From the NCBI GenBank assembly GCA_017534445.1, contig JAFXWC010000073.1, positions 1 to 62,028 on the forward strand: 62,028 nt of DNA, written 5' to 3'. Shown here piece by piece: positions 1 to 8,639 of this stretch; within the stretch, counting starts at the first letter, position 1; every line of letters starts with the position of its first letter. The DNA comes from Treponema sp. (GTDB lineage Bacteria > Spirochaetota > Spirochaetia > Treponematales > Treponemataceae). Below the pieces are notes generated by a model, which was given only the letters and a program-made list of their open reading frames with translations, had not been told where the DNA came from and made no database searches. The translations under genes were made by a program, and so were the position numbers.

Positions 1-1218
1 AACGATTCCCTCTGTCTGGTAAAAGTCGCTAAGGTGGGTTGCGTCAACCTTGTCGTAGCGGAAGCAGCGGGCAATACCAAAGTATTTTCCTGGTATCTTA
101 GCCTTGTGCAGCTGGTGGGCGCTCAAAACGGTTCCCTGGCTACGCATAATCAGGCGGCGGGTAAATTCATTGTCAAATTCATAGTTCCAACCGCGGCTTC
201 CTGTGTTTCCACCATTGCGGTGTACGTTTGCCACGTTGGTAAGATAAGGTTCCTCTATACTCTTGGCATGGGTTGGATTTTTAAGGCGGTAAACGTCGTG
301 AATGTCGCGGGCTGCGTGGAACTGGGGCATAAAGAGTGCATCTCCGTTCCAGAATTCGGTTTCTACGAGCGGGCCGTCAAATTCTTCAAAGCCAAGTGAA
401 CAGAGCTGGTCTTTTACGCTTTCCAGGAACTGAACATAGGGATTTGTACGCCCCGGAATAATGCGGGCAGGCGGAATCTGAATATTGTAGCCACGGAAAG
501 TGCCTTTGCGCCAGTCTCCAGATGCAAGCATGGATGGAGAAAGCTCGCCAATTTCGTTGCCAGTAATGCCAGCTTCTTTTAATGCCTTTGCAACGCTTTC
601 AAATTCGCCGGTAAGCTTATAGGTAACGGTTTCGCGCTCAAGTGTACGGAAAGGAGTTTCGCTAACACCGCGCTTTTTTGTAAGGCCAGCCATTACATCC
701 AGCTCTTCTTTGCTAAGCTCCGTTGATTCAAGCTGGGAATTATCCTTTTTGCTGGCCTTTGCAATAAGTTCCTTTGCAACAGTAAGGCGGGCAGGAACAG
801 CGGCTCCAGTGTATTCAGCCTTTTTCTCTGCATTCATCTTAAGAACGCCCTCTTTGCTAAGAGAACCGAATGCAGAACCAATGTCCTTGTTTTCCAAGCC
901 CAATGCAGATGCAATTTCCGGCAAAAGATGTGGGCCGTTGTCCTTTAGGTATGATATTATGCGCTCTTCGGCAAAACCGTTTTCTGCAACGGTGCGGCCA
1001 AAGTCTGTAAGTTCAAAGTAAGTGTGGGGTTTACGTGAAGTTTCTGCAAGAAGATTTTTACCGCCAAGCCAGCTGAATGCCTGGTTTGCGTGGCCTTCTT
1101 TGTATCCAAGTTCCGCCTGGAGTCTTTCTGAAGTAAGTTCGTCATTCAATCCGTATTTTAAGAGGACTTTTGTTTCCAGCGGATGCAAATTTTTAATAAG
1201 GGATTTTAAGTCTGTCAA
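1..1218 (-). CDS. pheS: Phenylalanyl-tRNA synthetase alpha subunit, partial (3' end outside window)
   Basis: Class II aminoacyl-tRNA synthetase that charges tRNA-Phe, normally with PheT. The minus frame from 1218 to the window edge is open for 406 codons. It starts L-T-D-L-K-S-L-I-K-N-L-H-P-L-E, then a winged-helix-like N-terminal region, and the catalytic core carries FHAARDIHDVYR and the motif-2 stretch GIARCFRYDKVDATHLSDFY ending at the edge. The N-terminal DNA-binding-like extension and the core wording are those of the archaeal/eukaryotic-like PheS used by spirochaetes, not the usual bacterial form. No ATG fits. I chose TTG at 1216-1218 because a weak ribosome site (AAGGTTGG) sits just upstream and the family begins with this hydrophobic/basic stretch. 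The start is uncertain; the identity is not. Confidence 0.9.
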   Translation of the reverse strand, partial: MTDLKSLIKNLHPLETKVLLKYGLNDELTSERLQAELGYKEGHANQAFSWLGGKNLLAETSRKPHTYFELTDFGRTVAENGFAEERIISYLKDNGPHLLPEIASALGLENKDIGSAFGSLSKEGVLKMNAEKKAEYTGAAVPARLTVAKELIAKASKKDNSQLESTELSKEELDVMAGLTKKRGVSETPFRTLERETVTYKLTGEFESVAKALKEAGITGNEIGELSPSMLASGDWRKGTFRGYNIQIPPARIIPGRTNPYVQFLESVKDQLCSLGFEEFDGPLVETEFWNGDALFMPQFHAARDIHDVYRLKNPTHAKSIEEPYLTNVANVHRNGGNTGSRGWNYEFDNEFTRRLIMRSQGTVLSAHQLHKAKIPGKYFGIARCFRYDKVDATHLSDFYQTEGIV

Positions 1219-1265
1219 TTTTTTTCTACCAACCTTGTGAAAGCGGGCAGGCCTAAATACGCGCA

Positions 1266-1288
1266 TACCCCGAAGCAAGTCCGGGGTA
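1266..1288. repeat. Perfect 7-bp hairpin upstream of pheS
   Basis: TACCCCG and CGGGGTA are separated by 9 nt. No T-run follows on either strand, so it is not a normal intrinsic terminator. It lies in the 177-bp gap between the exported-protein gene and pheS and would sit in the pheS leader if transcription starts further upstream. I see no open leader peptide rich in Phe codons there. Confidence 0.5.
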
Positions 1289-1395
1289 AAATGGGCTATA
1301 AACCGCTGCTATTTAGAGCTGTCCGTTGCCAAAAATATGAGTTTTGTGCGTCCGGGGCTGCAAAGAAGTCGTTAGGCAACCCCTGATGCAGGAAA

Positions 1396-1851
1396 CTAGT
1401 TGTCTGCCTTTGGAGCCTTGAATGGCTTTTCTGTGTACTGAACCCAGCGGCGGTATGTTGCCATGCGGAGGTTTGAATCCTTGAGCTTAAAGTAGCTTGT
1501 TCTGTCCTTCTTTACGAAGATAGGCTTTGTGTGGAAGCCCTGTTCAGCCTGGAAATCCTCAAGGATTGCGTCTACAGTATTCATTGCTTCGCCCTGGTCA
1601 TAGCTAGGAGCTGAGCATGTGTAGAATACACGTACTGTTCCTTCATAAGGTGTGTATTCAAGAGTAAGCTGTACACTCTTTGCGTGTGGGTGGAATTCCG
1701 CATAATTATCTTCTATAGTAAGATACTGTGTGGAAGTGTCTACGTAGCTGTCCAATGCTTCCAAGCCACCGTTGGATGATTTTGAAACCTGTGCGAATGC
1801 AGCTCCAAAAGCCAACAATGCTATAGTGCACATCGTAAATATCTTTTTCAT
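1396..1851 (-). CDS. Small exported protein, unknown function
   Basis: 151 residues. Residues 1-20 form a clear signal peptide (basic MKK, hydrophobic core, cleavage after AFA). The mature part is hydrophilic with no cysteine pattern suggesting a lipoprotein, so it is probably periplasmic. AGGAGG precedes the ATG at good spacing. It follows another exported-protein gene by only 22 bp, so it is probably the last gene of the tatD operon. I recognise no family. The mature region holds Tyr-rich beta-like segments (for example VRVFYTCSAP), which suggests a small beta domain, but that is inference. Confidence 0.7.
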   Translation of the reverse strand: MKKIFTMCTIALLAFGAAFAQVSKSSNGGLEALDSYVDTSTQYLTIEDNYAEFHPHAKSVQLTLEYTPYEGTVRVFYTCSAPSYDQGEAMNTVDAILEDFQAEQGFHTKPIFVKKDRTSYFKLKDSNLRMATYRRWVQYTEKPFKAPKADN

Positions 1852-1873
1852 AAGTTTCCTCCTAAGAAAAGAT

Positions 1874-2737
1874 TTAATAATTACTGTATAGAATTATTCT
1901 ATCAGTTTGTAGAAAAAAATCAAGGTCAACTACATACTGACCTTCACTAATATAAATGCGCGGATCCTGAATAAGTAACACGGTTCCCATAATTTCTTTA
2001 GGTTTATTTTTAGTTTGACCGCGCCAATATTCACGTACAGCCTCTTTTACGGCCTCCTCCACCGCATTTTGTATGCCTTCAAAGCCATCTTCTACCCTTC
2101 CGCGCCCCCGTCCCTGGATTTTTGGATGAACTATTGAAGCCCATCTTTCATAGGCAAGCTGCTGCATGGGAGTACGGTCGCAAGTGGCCCAGCACAAAAG
2201 TTTCCCTTCCTGCTCAAGAGGAACGGGATCCCTGTATGTTATGGGGTTAAGAAGCTTGTCGTAGGGCTTTACCTGCCCCATCTCGAATATTTCCTTAACC
2301 TGCCTTGTTTTATCATAAGGAACATAGTCAAAGGTCCAGCCTTCAAGCATTCCCTGCATTAAAAAAGGTGTAATCTGCCTGGCCCTTGAAATTGAATAGC
2401 GGAAAAGCTTAACCATGCGGTCGTCTGCTTCTGCGCTGGAAACAAAATTGTCCTTTTTACCGGAAAGTTCCTTTGCGGCAGTCTGTGCTGCGGTAACCTG
2501 GGGGGATTTTTCGCCGGAACTTTCTGCTGAATTTGATGATTGTTTGACGGAAGTTTCAGAAGCGTCATCTTCGCTAAAAACGCCCGGTATTTCATCAAGC
2601 TCCGACCAAATTTGTATGCGCAGGCTTTTCTTTTGCGAAGGGGTCTGGGAATAGACGGAAGACAGTCCAAAAAGCCCCGCAATGGCCGCAAAAAAGGCAG
2701 AGAAAATGAATTTTCTAGCAACTAATGTTTTCTTCAA
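1874..2737 (-). CDS. Exported protein, unknown function
   Basis: 287 residues with an N-terminal signal peptide (about residues 1-30, ending SSVYS-Q). A low-complexity Ser/Glu/Lys stretch follows (about 50-95), then a more conserved-looking C-terminal half rich in aromatic and basic residues. The ATG overlaps the TGA of the upstream cyclase gene as ATGA, a sign of translational coupling. The product is probably periplasmic or envelope-associated. I cannot assign a family. Its place behind a c-di-GMP enzyme gene could mean shared regulation but not necessarily shared function. Confidence 0.7.
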   Translation of the reverse strand: MKKTLVARKFIFSAFFAAIAGLFGLSSVYSQTPSQKKSLRIQIWSELDEIPGVFSEDDASETSVKQSSNSAESSGEKSPQVTAAQTAAKELSGKKDNFVSSAEADDRMVKLFRYSISRARQITPFLMQGMLEGWTFDYVPYDKTRQVKEIFEMGQVKPYDKLLNPITYRDPVPLEQEGKLLCWATCDRTPMQQLAYERWASIVHPKIQGRGRGRVEDGFEGIQNAVEEAVKEAVREYWRGQTKNKPKEIMGTVLLIQDPRIYISEGQYVVDLDFFLQTDRIILYSNY

Positions 2738-3927
2738 TCTTTTTCCGCATCCGTAGAGATTTTGCTGGATTCATCTTCAAACAGCAACTCTGGATTCCCC
2801 ATGACTGTTAAAAACGAAGGATCTGCAAAGGTTACGCGGTTACGGCCGTTCCTTTTGGACACATAAAGCGCCTGGTCAGCCTGGTCTACAAGGGCCTTTG
2901 CCGATTTTACAGGGTTTGTCTCCGAAGAGAATACTGCAACTCCGCCGGAAACCGTTACCTTCATGTGCTTGTTTTCATATTCAAAGTCGTAAGCTTCTAT
3001 GTTCTTGCGGATTCTGTCGGCTATAAAGACGGCATCCTTTTTATTGGTGTCCGAAAGAAGCACCGTAAATTCCTCACCGCCGTAGCGGCTGGCCAAGTCT
3101 TCGCTCCTAATGCTGCCTTTAATAAGGGAAGCAACCTGCTGCAAAACATAGTCTCCGCATGCGTGTCCATAAGTGTCGTTGAATTTCTTAAAGAAGTCTA
3201 TGTCGAACATGAGCACGCTAAGATGTACGTCATGCGTAATAGCAGCATCCAGTTTGTCGGTGAGCACGTTAAAGAAATAATACTTTAGCTTAAGGTGCGT
3301 CATCATGTCCGTAGAGGAAAGCTCCAGAAGAGATGCATTGTTTATTGCAACAGCCGCAAGGGAAGCTATTATGGAAATCTGCTGCTTGTCATATTCATCG
3401 TAAACAGCACCGTCTTCTGCACCAGAGGCAAACCTTTCGCCCAAGACAAGGAGTCCGTTTACGCGGTTCTTTAGTACAAGCGGCACAAGAAGGGTTATGT
3501 TTAGCGACTGCAAAAGCTTAAGTTCCTTTGAACCCGCTATGTGCTTTTCTAGCTCTTTGGGGGTAAACACCTGTTCCCTGTTTTCCACAATATACTCAAC
3601 CAAGGTACTGGCCATGGGAATTGAGTATTCCTTGGACATGTCCACGTCAAAGCCGTTGTAGTTGTTGCCCAGCGAATATGCAAAAGAATCAACAGAATTC
3701 AGGATGAAAATACCGGCTCCCAGAACGTGCATCTGCGCCATGGTAATGAAAAGGGTTGATTCAATCAGTTTTGAAAGTTCGAGTGTCGTGCAAAGAGAGC
3801 GGGAAATTTCAATCATCTGCTTAAGGTCGTAAATTTCCTTCTCGTATTCTGCGGCTGACTTTACGCCTTCCGTCTGCTGAGATTCTTCAATGTTATTCTT
3901 TACAGAGCCTTTCTTTCTCTTTGCCAT
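2734..3927 (-). CDS. GAF-GGDEF diguanylate cyclase
   Basis: 397 residues, soluble. An N-terminal basic and coiled segment (1-55) is followed by a GAF-like sensor domain (about 55-195) and a GGDEF domain (about 220-365) with the active motif SRYGGEEF. An RSED motif sits five residues before GGEEF, matching the RxxD product-inhibition I-site. It should therefore make cyclic di-GMP from two GTP and be feedback inhibited. No transmembrane segment is visible, so the GAF domain would sense a cytoplasmic signal. The gene lies 3 bp after the conserved 525-residue gene and overlaps the next gene by 4 nt, within an apparent operon headed by tatD. Confidence 0.9.
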   Translation of the reverse strand: MAKRKKGSVKNNIEESQQTEGVKSAAEYEKEIYDLKQMIEISRSLCTTLELSKLIESTLFITMAQMHVLGAGIFILNSVDSFAYSLGNNYNGFDVDMSKEYSIPMASTLVEYIVENREQVFTPKELEKHIAGSKELKLLQSLNITLLVPLVLKNRVNGLLVLGERFASGAEDGAVYDEYDKQQISIIASLAAVAINNASLLELSSTDMMTHLKLKYYFFNVLTDKLDAAITHDVHLSVLMFDIDFFKKFNDTYGHACGDYVLQQVASLIKGSIRSEDLASRYGGEEFTVLLSDTNKKDAVFIADRIRKNIEAYDFEYENKHMKVTVSGGVAVFSSETNPVKSAKALVDQADQALYVSKRNGRNRVTFADPSFLTVMGNPELLFEDESSKISTDAEKD

Positions 3928-3930
3928 AAG

Positions 3931-5508
3931 CTACTTCTTCTCTGTATTGGTTATTATGACGTAGTTCTTCATTATCTCAAAGAACAGAGGCCATAAGCCG
4001 TGCTGCTTTTCCATGCACTCGGAATTGTCCCTGTTTCTTGAGGAAAGCAGCAAAATCCTAAGGTTTGATATGTTGTTTGAGCTAGCAGTCTTTGATTCAA
4101 CCAGAATTTCGCCAACAAGCTTGTAGACGCGGAAAAAGTTGTTCACCTGCTCCTGAATCAAGTCTTTTGCCGTGCGGTTGATTTTTTCGACCATTTCCTT
4201 AAGGCGGTTCAAGAAAGCAACGTCCTTGTGGCTGTCGCGGATAAGGCTGGTAAGGTTTGCCTCGTCAAAGTCTCCGTTGCGGCTAAAGCGGCCCTCAAAG
4301 CTCTTTATAACATCCATACACTCGTTAAGGGCATAAACGTCGGTTGAAAAGTTGGACTTGTAGGCGGCATTGTTAAAGAATCCTTCTATTACAATGTCGT
4401 TAAGAAGCGGCTTTAGGTGTTCCTCGTAGAAATTCCTTGTGAAAGTCTTAAGGATTTGCATAGGCATTACGAAGGTGAATGAAGTTGGCGTACTCTGCTT
4501 TAAAAGAGCATTCATCTCGTTGCTGTATCCACGCACGGGGTCCATGTTCATTCCCTGGAAAATGCGGTTAAGCTCTTCGCTTATCTTTTCATCCTGAAGC
4601 TCGTTCTTTAGGCGCAGGCCTTCCACGTTAAAGCGGTCTTCCAGATAGTCGGCGTACTTTTGCCTTGCATTGCCGTTGTAGCCGGACTTTGGAGGAATAT
4701 AGTCAGGGGTTTTCTTGGCAAGGCGTATCAAATTCAGCATATTCTCCGAATTCATCACCTGGCGCATAATGCCCTGAATCTTCTTAAGCTTTTCGTAGAT
4801 TTCCTCTCCGTCTTCGCTCCTGTATGAAGAGCGGTGGCAGAGCTGGTAAAGGGCTATGATTGCGTTGCTTACGGAATTGCTTATGTCCATGTCCGCACCA
4901 ACGTAGTACAAATCCTTGAGTGACGTTTCCAAAAGGTCTACCGGTATTGCCTGGAAGTTGGGCGTGTAGTCCGGGGCACCTGAGAATTTGTTGTCAAAAA
5001 GACGAAGGGCGGTAATGTAGTCAAAGCGGCAGATGTCGTTCAACTGCTTGATTTTGTTGATAACAGCGTCTATCTTTACAAATTCGGGAGTGTTCAAGTG
5101 CTTTACGATTTTTTCCAGCTGGCGGTGTTCGTTCTCCAAAAAGCGGGTGATTGAATCCGACTGTCTGGCCCCTGCCTTGCGGTTTTCGTAGGAAAGGGTC
5201 TGCAAAAGGTCCTGTATCTCCGGGGGAAAACCGGTAAGAAGCAGCTGCTCCTCAAATATTGCGCTGCGCTGAATGTCTTCATTGCAGATAGTGTCAGCAA
5301 GGATATCGCCAATCATCTTTGTATTTTCAAAAAGAATCCTAAGCGATTCAGCAAAATTCTCATGCACAAGGGAATTCTTATAGATTACAGGAACTGCCTC
5401 ACGCAATTCATTCTCAATTTTTTTCAAAGCCTGACGCTTTTTTACCTCAGGAGAAGAAGAGAACAATATTGACTGAAAAAAATTAGACAAACCTTCTAAA
5501 AATGCCAT
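3931..5508 (-). CDS. Conserved spirochaete-type protein (DUF5312-like), unknown function
   Basis: 525 residues, largely helical and charged, with no signal peptide, no membrane segment and no nucleotide-binding motif. The overall look (N-terminal phrase FLEGLSNFFQSILFSSSPEVKKRQALKK in pieces, then long alpha-helical stretches) resembles the spirochaete-restricted family I remember as DUF5312; that assignment is from memory and unproven. It sits 12 bp after dusB and 3 bp before the cyclase gene, so it is almost surely co-transcribed with them. Nothing in the sequence shows what it does. Confidence 0.75.
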   Translation of the reverse strand: MAFLEGLSNFFQSILFSSSPEVKKRQALKKIENELREAVPVIYKNSLVHENFAESLRILFENTKMIGDILADTICNEDIQRSAIFEEQLLLTGFPPEIQDLLQTLSYENRKAGARQSDSITRFLENEHRQLEKIVKHLNTPEFVKIDAVINKIKQLNDICRFDYITALRLFDNKFSGAPDYTPNFQAIPVDLLETSLKDLYYVGADMDISNSVSNAIIALYQLCHRSSYRSEDGEEIYEKLKKIQGIMRQVMNSENMLNLIRLAKKTPDYIPPKSGYNGNARQKYADYLEDRFNVEGLRLKNELQDEKISEELNRIFQGMNMDPVRGYSNEMNALLKQSTPTSFTFVMPMQILKTFTRNFYEEHLKPLLNDIVIEGFFNNAAYKSNFSTDVYALNECMDVIKSFEGRFSRNGDFDEANLTSLIRDSHKDVAFLNRLKEMVEKINRTAKDLIQEQVNNFFRVYKLVGEILVESKTASSNNISNLRILLLSSRNRDNSECMEKQHGLWPLFFEIMKNYVIITNTEKK

Positions 5509-5520
5509 AGTCCCACTCTG

Positions 5521-6534
5521 TTATTCAAGATAAACCGCAAAGATTCTACGGTACTCTTCTATCGTATCGGCAGAAACCACCTGCTTTCTTAATAGTGCAC
5601 CGCCTTTAATTCCTGAACTATAGGCACAAAACTTCTTTCTCATCTGCATACAGGCGTTTTTTTCGCCCTTTTCCTGAACATTCAGCTCCAGTTCCCTAAA
5701 TCCAGTCTTAATTCTTTCGTCAGCAGTCTCGTCATCGTAACGGCCGTACTTTAAATATTGAATGGTCTTCTTAAACAAAAACGGGTTTCCCATGGCACCG
5801 CGGGCAAACATCACTCCGTCAACACCGGTTTGCTCAAGCATTGCCTTTGCACTTTCCGGCGAAAAAGCGTCCCCGCTGCCAAAAACAGGTATCTTTCCGT
5901 CCACAAATTCAACAAGCTGCCTCTGGATTTCCCAATCAGCCTTTCCCTCATAGCCCTGGGCCCTTGTTCGTGCGTGAATCGTAATAGCGTCTGCCCTTGC
6001 CTCCAAAGCCGCTGCCGCACACTCCTTCCAGGTAAGGTGGTTTGCATCCCAGCCGGAGCGGATTTTTATGGTAACAGGCACATTACCCCTTTCTGGATGC
6101 AAAGCCGCATAGGATTCTGCCGCCTTTTTTACGGAAGAAACTATTGCGTAAAGCAAGTCCGGGTCCCTCGTAAGGCTACTGCCCGCACCGCTTTTGATTA
6201 TCTTGGGAACAGGACAACCGCCGTTTATGTCTATGCTGGTGCATTCCGTAGTTTCAAGAACAATTTTTGCCGCATCAGCCATAACATCAGCATTTCCGCC
6301 AAAAATCTGAACAGCATAGGCCTTTTCCGATGGTGCCCTTGCCATAAGAGCCGCCGTCTTTTGCGAACCGCGGGTCAAGGCTTCTGCGCTTACCATCTCC
6401 GTAGTGCAGTAGGAAGCACCGTTTTCCACGCAAAGTGAACGGAAGGCCCTGTCGCTGTAACCGGCAATCGGAGCCAAAAAGAGGTTTCCGTCCAGGGTGA
6501 GGTTTCCAATTTTTACGCTGTGGTAGAGTGCCAC
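5521..6534 (-). CDS. dusB: tRNA-dihydrouridine synthase, DusB type
   Basis: 337 residues, an FMN-dependent TIM barrel that reduces uridine to dihydrouridine in tRNA D-loops. Visible family motifs are LAPIAGYSDRAFR near the N-terminus, the FMN-binding VQIFGG, the active-site region DINGGCP with its catalytic Cys, KIRSGW, the phosphate-binding ITIHARTRAQGY and the glycine-rich VFGSGD. Length is normal. The gene starts 13 bp after tatD and ends 12 bp before the next gene, inside the minus-strand operon. In many bacteria dusB heads a housekeeping operon, which fits. Confidence 0.93.
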   Translation of the reverse strand: MALYHSVKIGNLTLDGNLFLAPIAGYSDRAFRSLCVENGASYCTTEMVSAEALTRGSQKTAALMARAPSEKAYAVQIFGGNADVMADAAKIVLETTECTSIDINGGCPVPKIIKSGAGSSLTRDPDLLYAIVSSVKKAAESYAALHPERGNVPVTIKIRSGWDANHLTWKECAAAALEARADAITIHARTRAQGYEGKADWEIQRQLVEFVDGKIPVFGSGDAFSPESAKAMLEQTGVDGVMFARGAMGNPFLFKKTIQYLKYGRYDDETADERIKTGFRELELNVQEKGEKNACMQMRKKFCAYSSGIKGGALLRKQVVSADTIEEYRRIFAVYLE

Positions 6535-6547
6535 CTTTTACCCCTGC

Positions 6548-7330
6548 CTACTCTGGCAGCTGGAATATCTTGCAGCTGTTGATCCAAAGCTGGGCTGCAA
6601 GGCTTTCCAAGTCGGTATCCAGCATTTCCGCAAGGAATTTTGCGGTAGAAACAAGGTATGCCGGCATAGTGCGCTTCTTTTCGCGGAATTCTGCCGGAAT
6701 CATAAAGGGGCTTTCGGTCTCTATAAGAATCCTGTCGCGCGGAATGTTAAGCACAGTGTCGTGAAGGTTTCGTGCATTGCGGTAGGTCAGGTTTCCTGCA
6801 AAAGAAAAGTAGACGTTCATGCCAGCGTCAAGGCACTTGTTTGCATAGACGGCATCTTCGCTGTAGCAGTGGAAGATTGCGCCTTTTTCCGGTATGCGGT
6901 CCTTTAAAATGTCAAAGATGTCGTTGCCAGCGTCGCGGTTGTGGATGATTACGGGCAGGGAATGCTTCTGGGCAAGTTCAAGCTGGGCAATAAAAAGCTC
7001 TATCTGGCTTCTCTTGTCCCCAAACTGCTTAAGGTAATCCAAACCGGTCTCACCTATTGCCACAACGTTGGGAAGCTTTACGCTTTCTTCTATTATATTC
7101 ATCCAGTCAGCACCGGGAGCAGTAACTTCCGAAGGGCCAACACCAACTGCGTGGTAAATCCCCTTCATGGACTTTAGGACGGTATACTCCTTCTTAAAAT
7201 CGTGGAGGCTGTTGTTAATGCTTATAATACGTGTTACCCCAGCCTGTTTTGCCTGCTGAATAACGCGAAACTGTTCTACAGGGCTGTCATAAATCAACCC
7301 TATGTGGGCGTGAGTATCAAAAAACTGCAT
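6548..7330 (-). CDS. tatD: TatD-family metal-dependent hydrolase (nuclease)
   Basis: 260 residues, an amidohydrolase-fold enzyme. Metal ligands are visible in order: FDTHAHIG at the N-terminus, GETGLDY near residue 100, IIHNRD, and the HCYSED histidine. Family members act as 3'-5' exonucleases or deoxyribonucleases. SD AAGGAAG lies 7 nt before the ATG. It is the first gene of the minus-strand operon reaching to 1396. A promoter-like pair stands at 7424-7452, and a perfect 8-bp hairpin (7367-7400) falls in the predicted leader. Confidence 0.9.
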   Translation of the reverse strand: MQFFDTHAHIGLIYDSPVEQFRVIQQAKQAGVTRIISINNSLHDFKKEYTVLKSMKGIYHAVGVGPSEVTAPGADWMNIIEESVKLPNVVAIGETGLDYLKQFGDKRSQIELFIAQLELAQKHSLPVIIHNRDAGNDIFDILKDRIPEKGAIFHCYSEDAVYANKCLDAGMNVYFSFAGNLTYRNARNLHDTVLNIPRDRILIETESPFMIPAEFREKKRTMPAYLVSTAKFLAEMLDTDLESLAAQLWINSCKIFQLPE

Positions 7331-7366
7331 GGCTTTCTTCCTTAAAAGAATATTAAACTATTAGAA

Positions 7367-7400
7367 GAGACAGTCCAAGTGAAAAATCAGCAACTGTCTC
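7367..7400 (-). promoter_or_regulatory. Leader hairpin upstream of tatD operon
   Basis: GAGACAGT and ACTGTCTC form an 8-bp stem with an 18-nt loop inside the predicted tatD leader. Read on the plus strand it is followed by a run of T, as in a terminator, but no plus-strand gene precedes it. Its role is unknown; it may be a decayed repeat. Confidence 0.4.
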
Positions 7401-7423
7401 ACATTTTTTTTCTTTATACCGAT

Positions 7424-7452
7424 AGGATAACATAGGATATTGCAGAAGTCAA
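7424..7452 (-). promoter_or_regulatory. Sigma70-type promoter for the tatD-dusB operon
   Basis: On the minus strand TTGACT is followed after 17 nt by TATCCT. Spacing is ideal and the -35 is a 5/6 match. It lies about 95 bp before the tatD ATG. Confidence 0.5.
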
Positions 7453-7475
7453 CCTTAGACTTTTAGGACAGCTGT

Positions 7476-7550
7476 GAAATCACTTTTGCGTGCAACGTAA
7501 GTCAAAGACGGCTGAAAATCCACATTGGAGCGGAACGCAAAAGTGATTTC
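7476..7550. repeat. 16-bp perfect inverted repeat, stem-loop element
   Basis: GAAATCACTTTTGCGT at 7476-7491 is perfectly inverted at 7535-7550, with a 43-nt loop. It lies between the divergent tatD and M23 promoters and ends 12 bp before the M23 -35 box. No gene is readable inside. It may be a small MITE-like element or a structured RNA. Confidence 0.7.
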
Positions 7551-7562
7551 CCTGCTTTTCAT

Positions 7563-7592
7563 TTGACACTTCTTGCTTTGATATGCTATAAT
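7563..7592 (+). promoter_or_regulatory. Consensus extended -10 promoter of the M23-bactofilin operon
   Basis: TTGACA (7563-7568), an 18-nt spacer, then TGC-TATAAT (7584-7592): perfect -35, perfect -10 and an extended -10 TG. The predicted transcript starts near 7599. This rules out the upstream TTG at 7563 as the start of the following gene. Confidence 0.85.
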
Positions 7593-7619
7593 TCCGTGAT
7601 AAAGAATTGGGAGTTTTCT

Positions 7620-8639
7620 GTGGCACGTACACGCAGATATAAAAATTTAGAAAATAACTTTGTTTCTCGAATAATGAATACATTCGTATTCGCCTTTAAG
7701 AAAGTGGGAAGCTTTTTTGTACGTGTATTTCATATATTCGACAAGAAACTTACTATAATGATTGTTCCGCATGCAAATGGAAAAGTCATCAACATACAGA
7801 CAAACGTCTTTGCCCTTACGGCGGCACTGGTAATCATAGCGGGACTTGTAATTTCCTTCATGCCCTTCGCAAGAAATTCATCCGGCTCCAGCGCAGAGCT
7901 AAGCAGGCTCAAGGAAGAAAACAAAGAGGCCTTAGCAAGCCTGGACGAGCTTCGTGACGAAAACAACAACTTGCTTCAGTCTGCAAAGCGCTTCCAGAAT
8001 TCCTTTAGCCAGTCCCTTTCCCTCCTCGGAATCGAACAAAGTGAACCTATAGAAAAGACAACCGGCGGCAACGGCTCAGACCTTGCATCCCTCTTTGACA
8101 CAAAAGACGTAATCTCCGGTTCACTTAAAGAAACGTCAGACATAAGGCAGCTTTCCGAATACTTGGAAAACGCAGTCCAGCCCGTAGAGCAAATTACAAC
8201 CATGCTCAAGAACCAGGGCACCCTCTTTACAGACATTCCAAACATCTGGCCAATCAAAAACGGAATCGGCCACATTTCAATGGCATTCGGACAAAACAAG
8301 CATCCTTTCACCGGCCAGTGGTACATCCACAAGGGTATGGACATAAGCACCTACCGCACCGGCGACCCTGTAATGGCAACTGCAAACGGCACCGTTGTGG
8401 CAGTAAGCTACGACTTTGACGGCTACGGCAACTACATCATCATCAAGCACAAGCACGGCATCTACACCCGCTACGCCCACCTTTCAGTCGTCCGTGTCGC
8501 AAAGGGTGATACTGTAAGGCAAAGACAAATAATCGGCAATATCGGCAACACGGGTATGTCCACAGGCCCGCACTTGCATTATGAAGTTCACGTAGGTTCG
8601 GACGTTGTGGATCCGGCAAAATACATAAACATAAAATAA
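7620..8639 (+). CDS. M23/LytM peptidoglycan endopeptidase, membrane-anchored
   Basis: 339 residues from GTG 7620, preceded by GGGAG. The frame is open further upstream, but the promoter at 7563-7592 overlaps that stretch, so the GTG is the likely start. A cytoplasmic basic N-terminus leads into one transmembrane segment (about 62-82), a coiled coil (about 90-125) and a C-terminal LytM domain. Zinc ligands are visible as HKGMD (H237, D241) and PHLHYE (H318, H320), so the enzyme should be active and cut cross-bridges in the periplasm. The gene is directly followed by bactofilin, a pairing known from other spirochaetes and from Caulobacter, where the scaffold positions the M23 enzyme for cell-shape control. 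Confidence 0.9.
   Translation: MARTRRYKNLENNFVSRIMNTFVFAFKKVGSFFVRVFHIFDKKLTIMIVPHANGKVINIQTNVFALTAALVIIAGLVISFMPFARNSSGSSAELSRLKEENKEALASLDELRDENNNLLQSAKRFQNSFSQSLSLLGIEQSEPIEKTTGGNGSDLASLFDTKDVISGSLKETSDIRQLSEYLENAVQPVEQITTMLKNQGTLFTDIPNIWPIKNGIGHISMAFGQNKHPFTGQWYIHKGMDISTYRTGDPVMATANGTVVAVSYDFDGYGNYIIIKHKHGIYTRYAHLSVVRVAKGDTVRQRQIIGNIGNTGMSTGPHLHYEVHVGSDVVDPAKYINIK

Noticed and set aside
34..399. Open plus frame opposite pheS
   Set aside because: Antisense shadow of a clearly coding minus frame with class II synthetase motifs.
7563..7619. Extra 19 codons at the N-terminus of the M23 protein
   Set aside because: They coincide with a perfect -35/-10 promoter, so they cannot be on the mRNA.
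7480..7683. Minus-strand ORF across the 16-bp inverted repeat
   Set aside because: It overlaps the M23 promoter and start and is built from the inverted repeat; no ribosome site.
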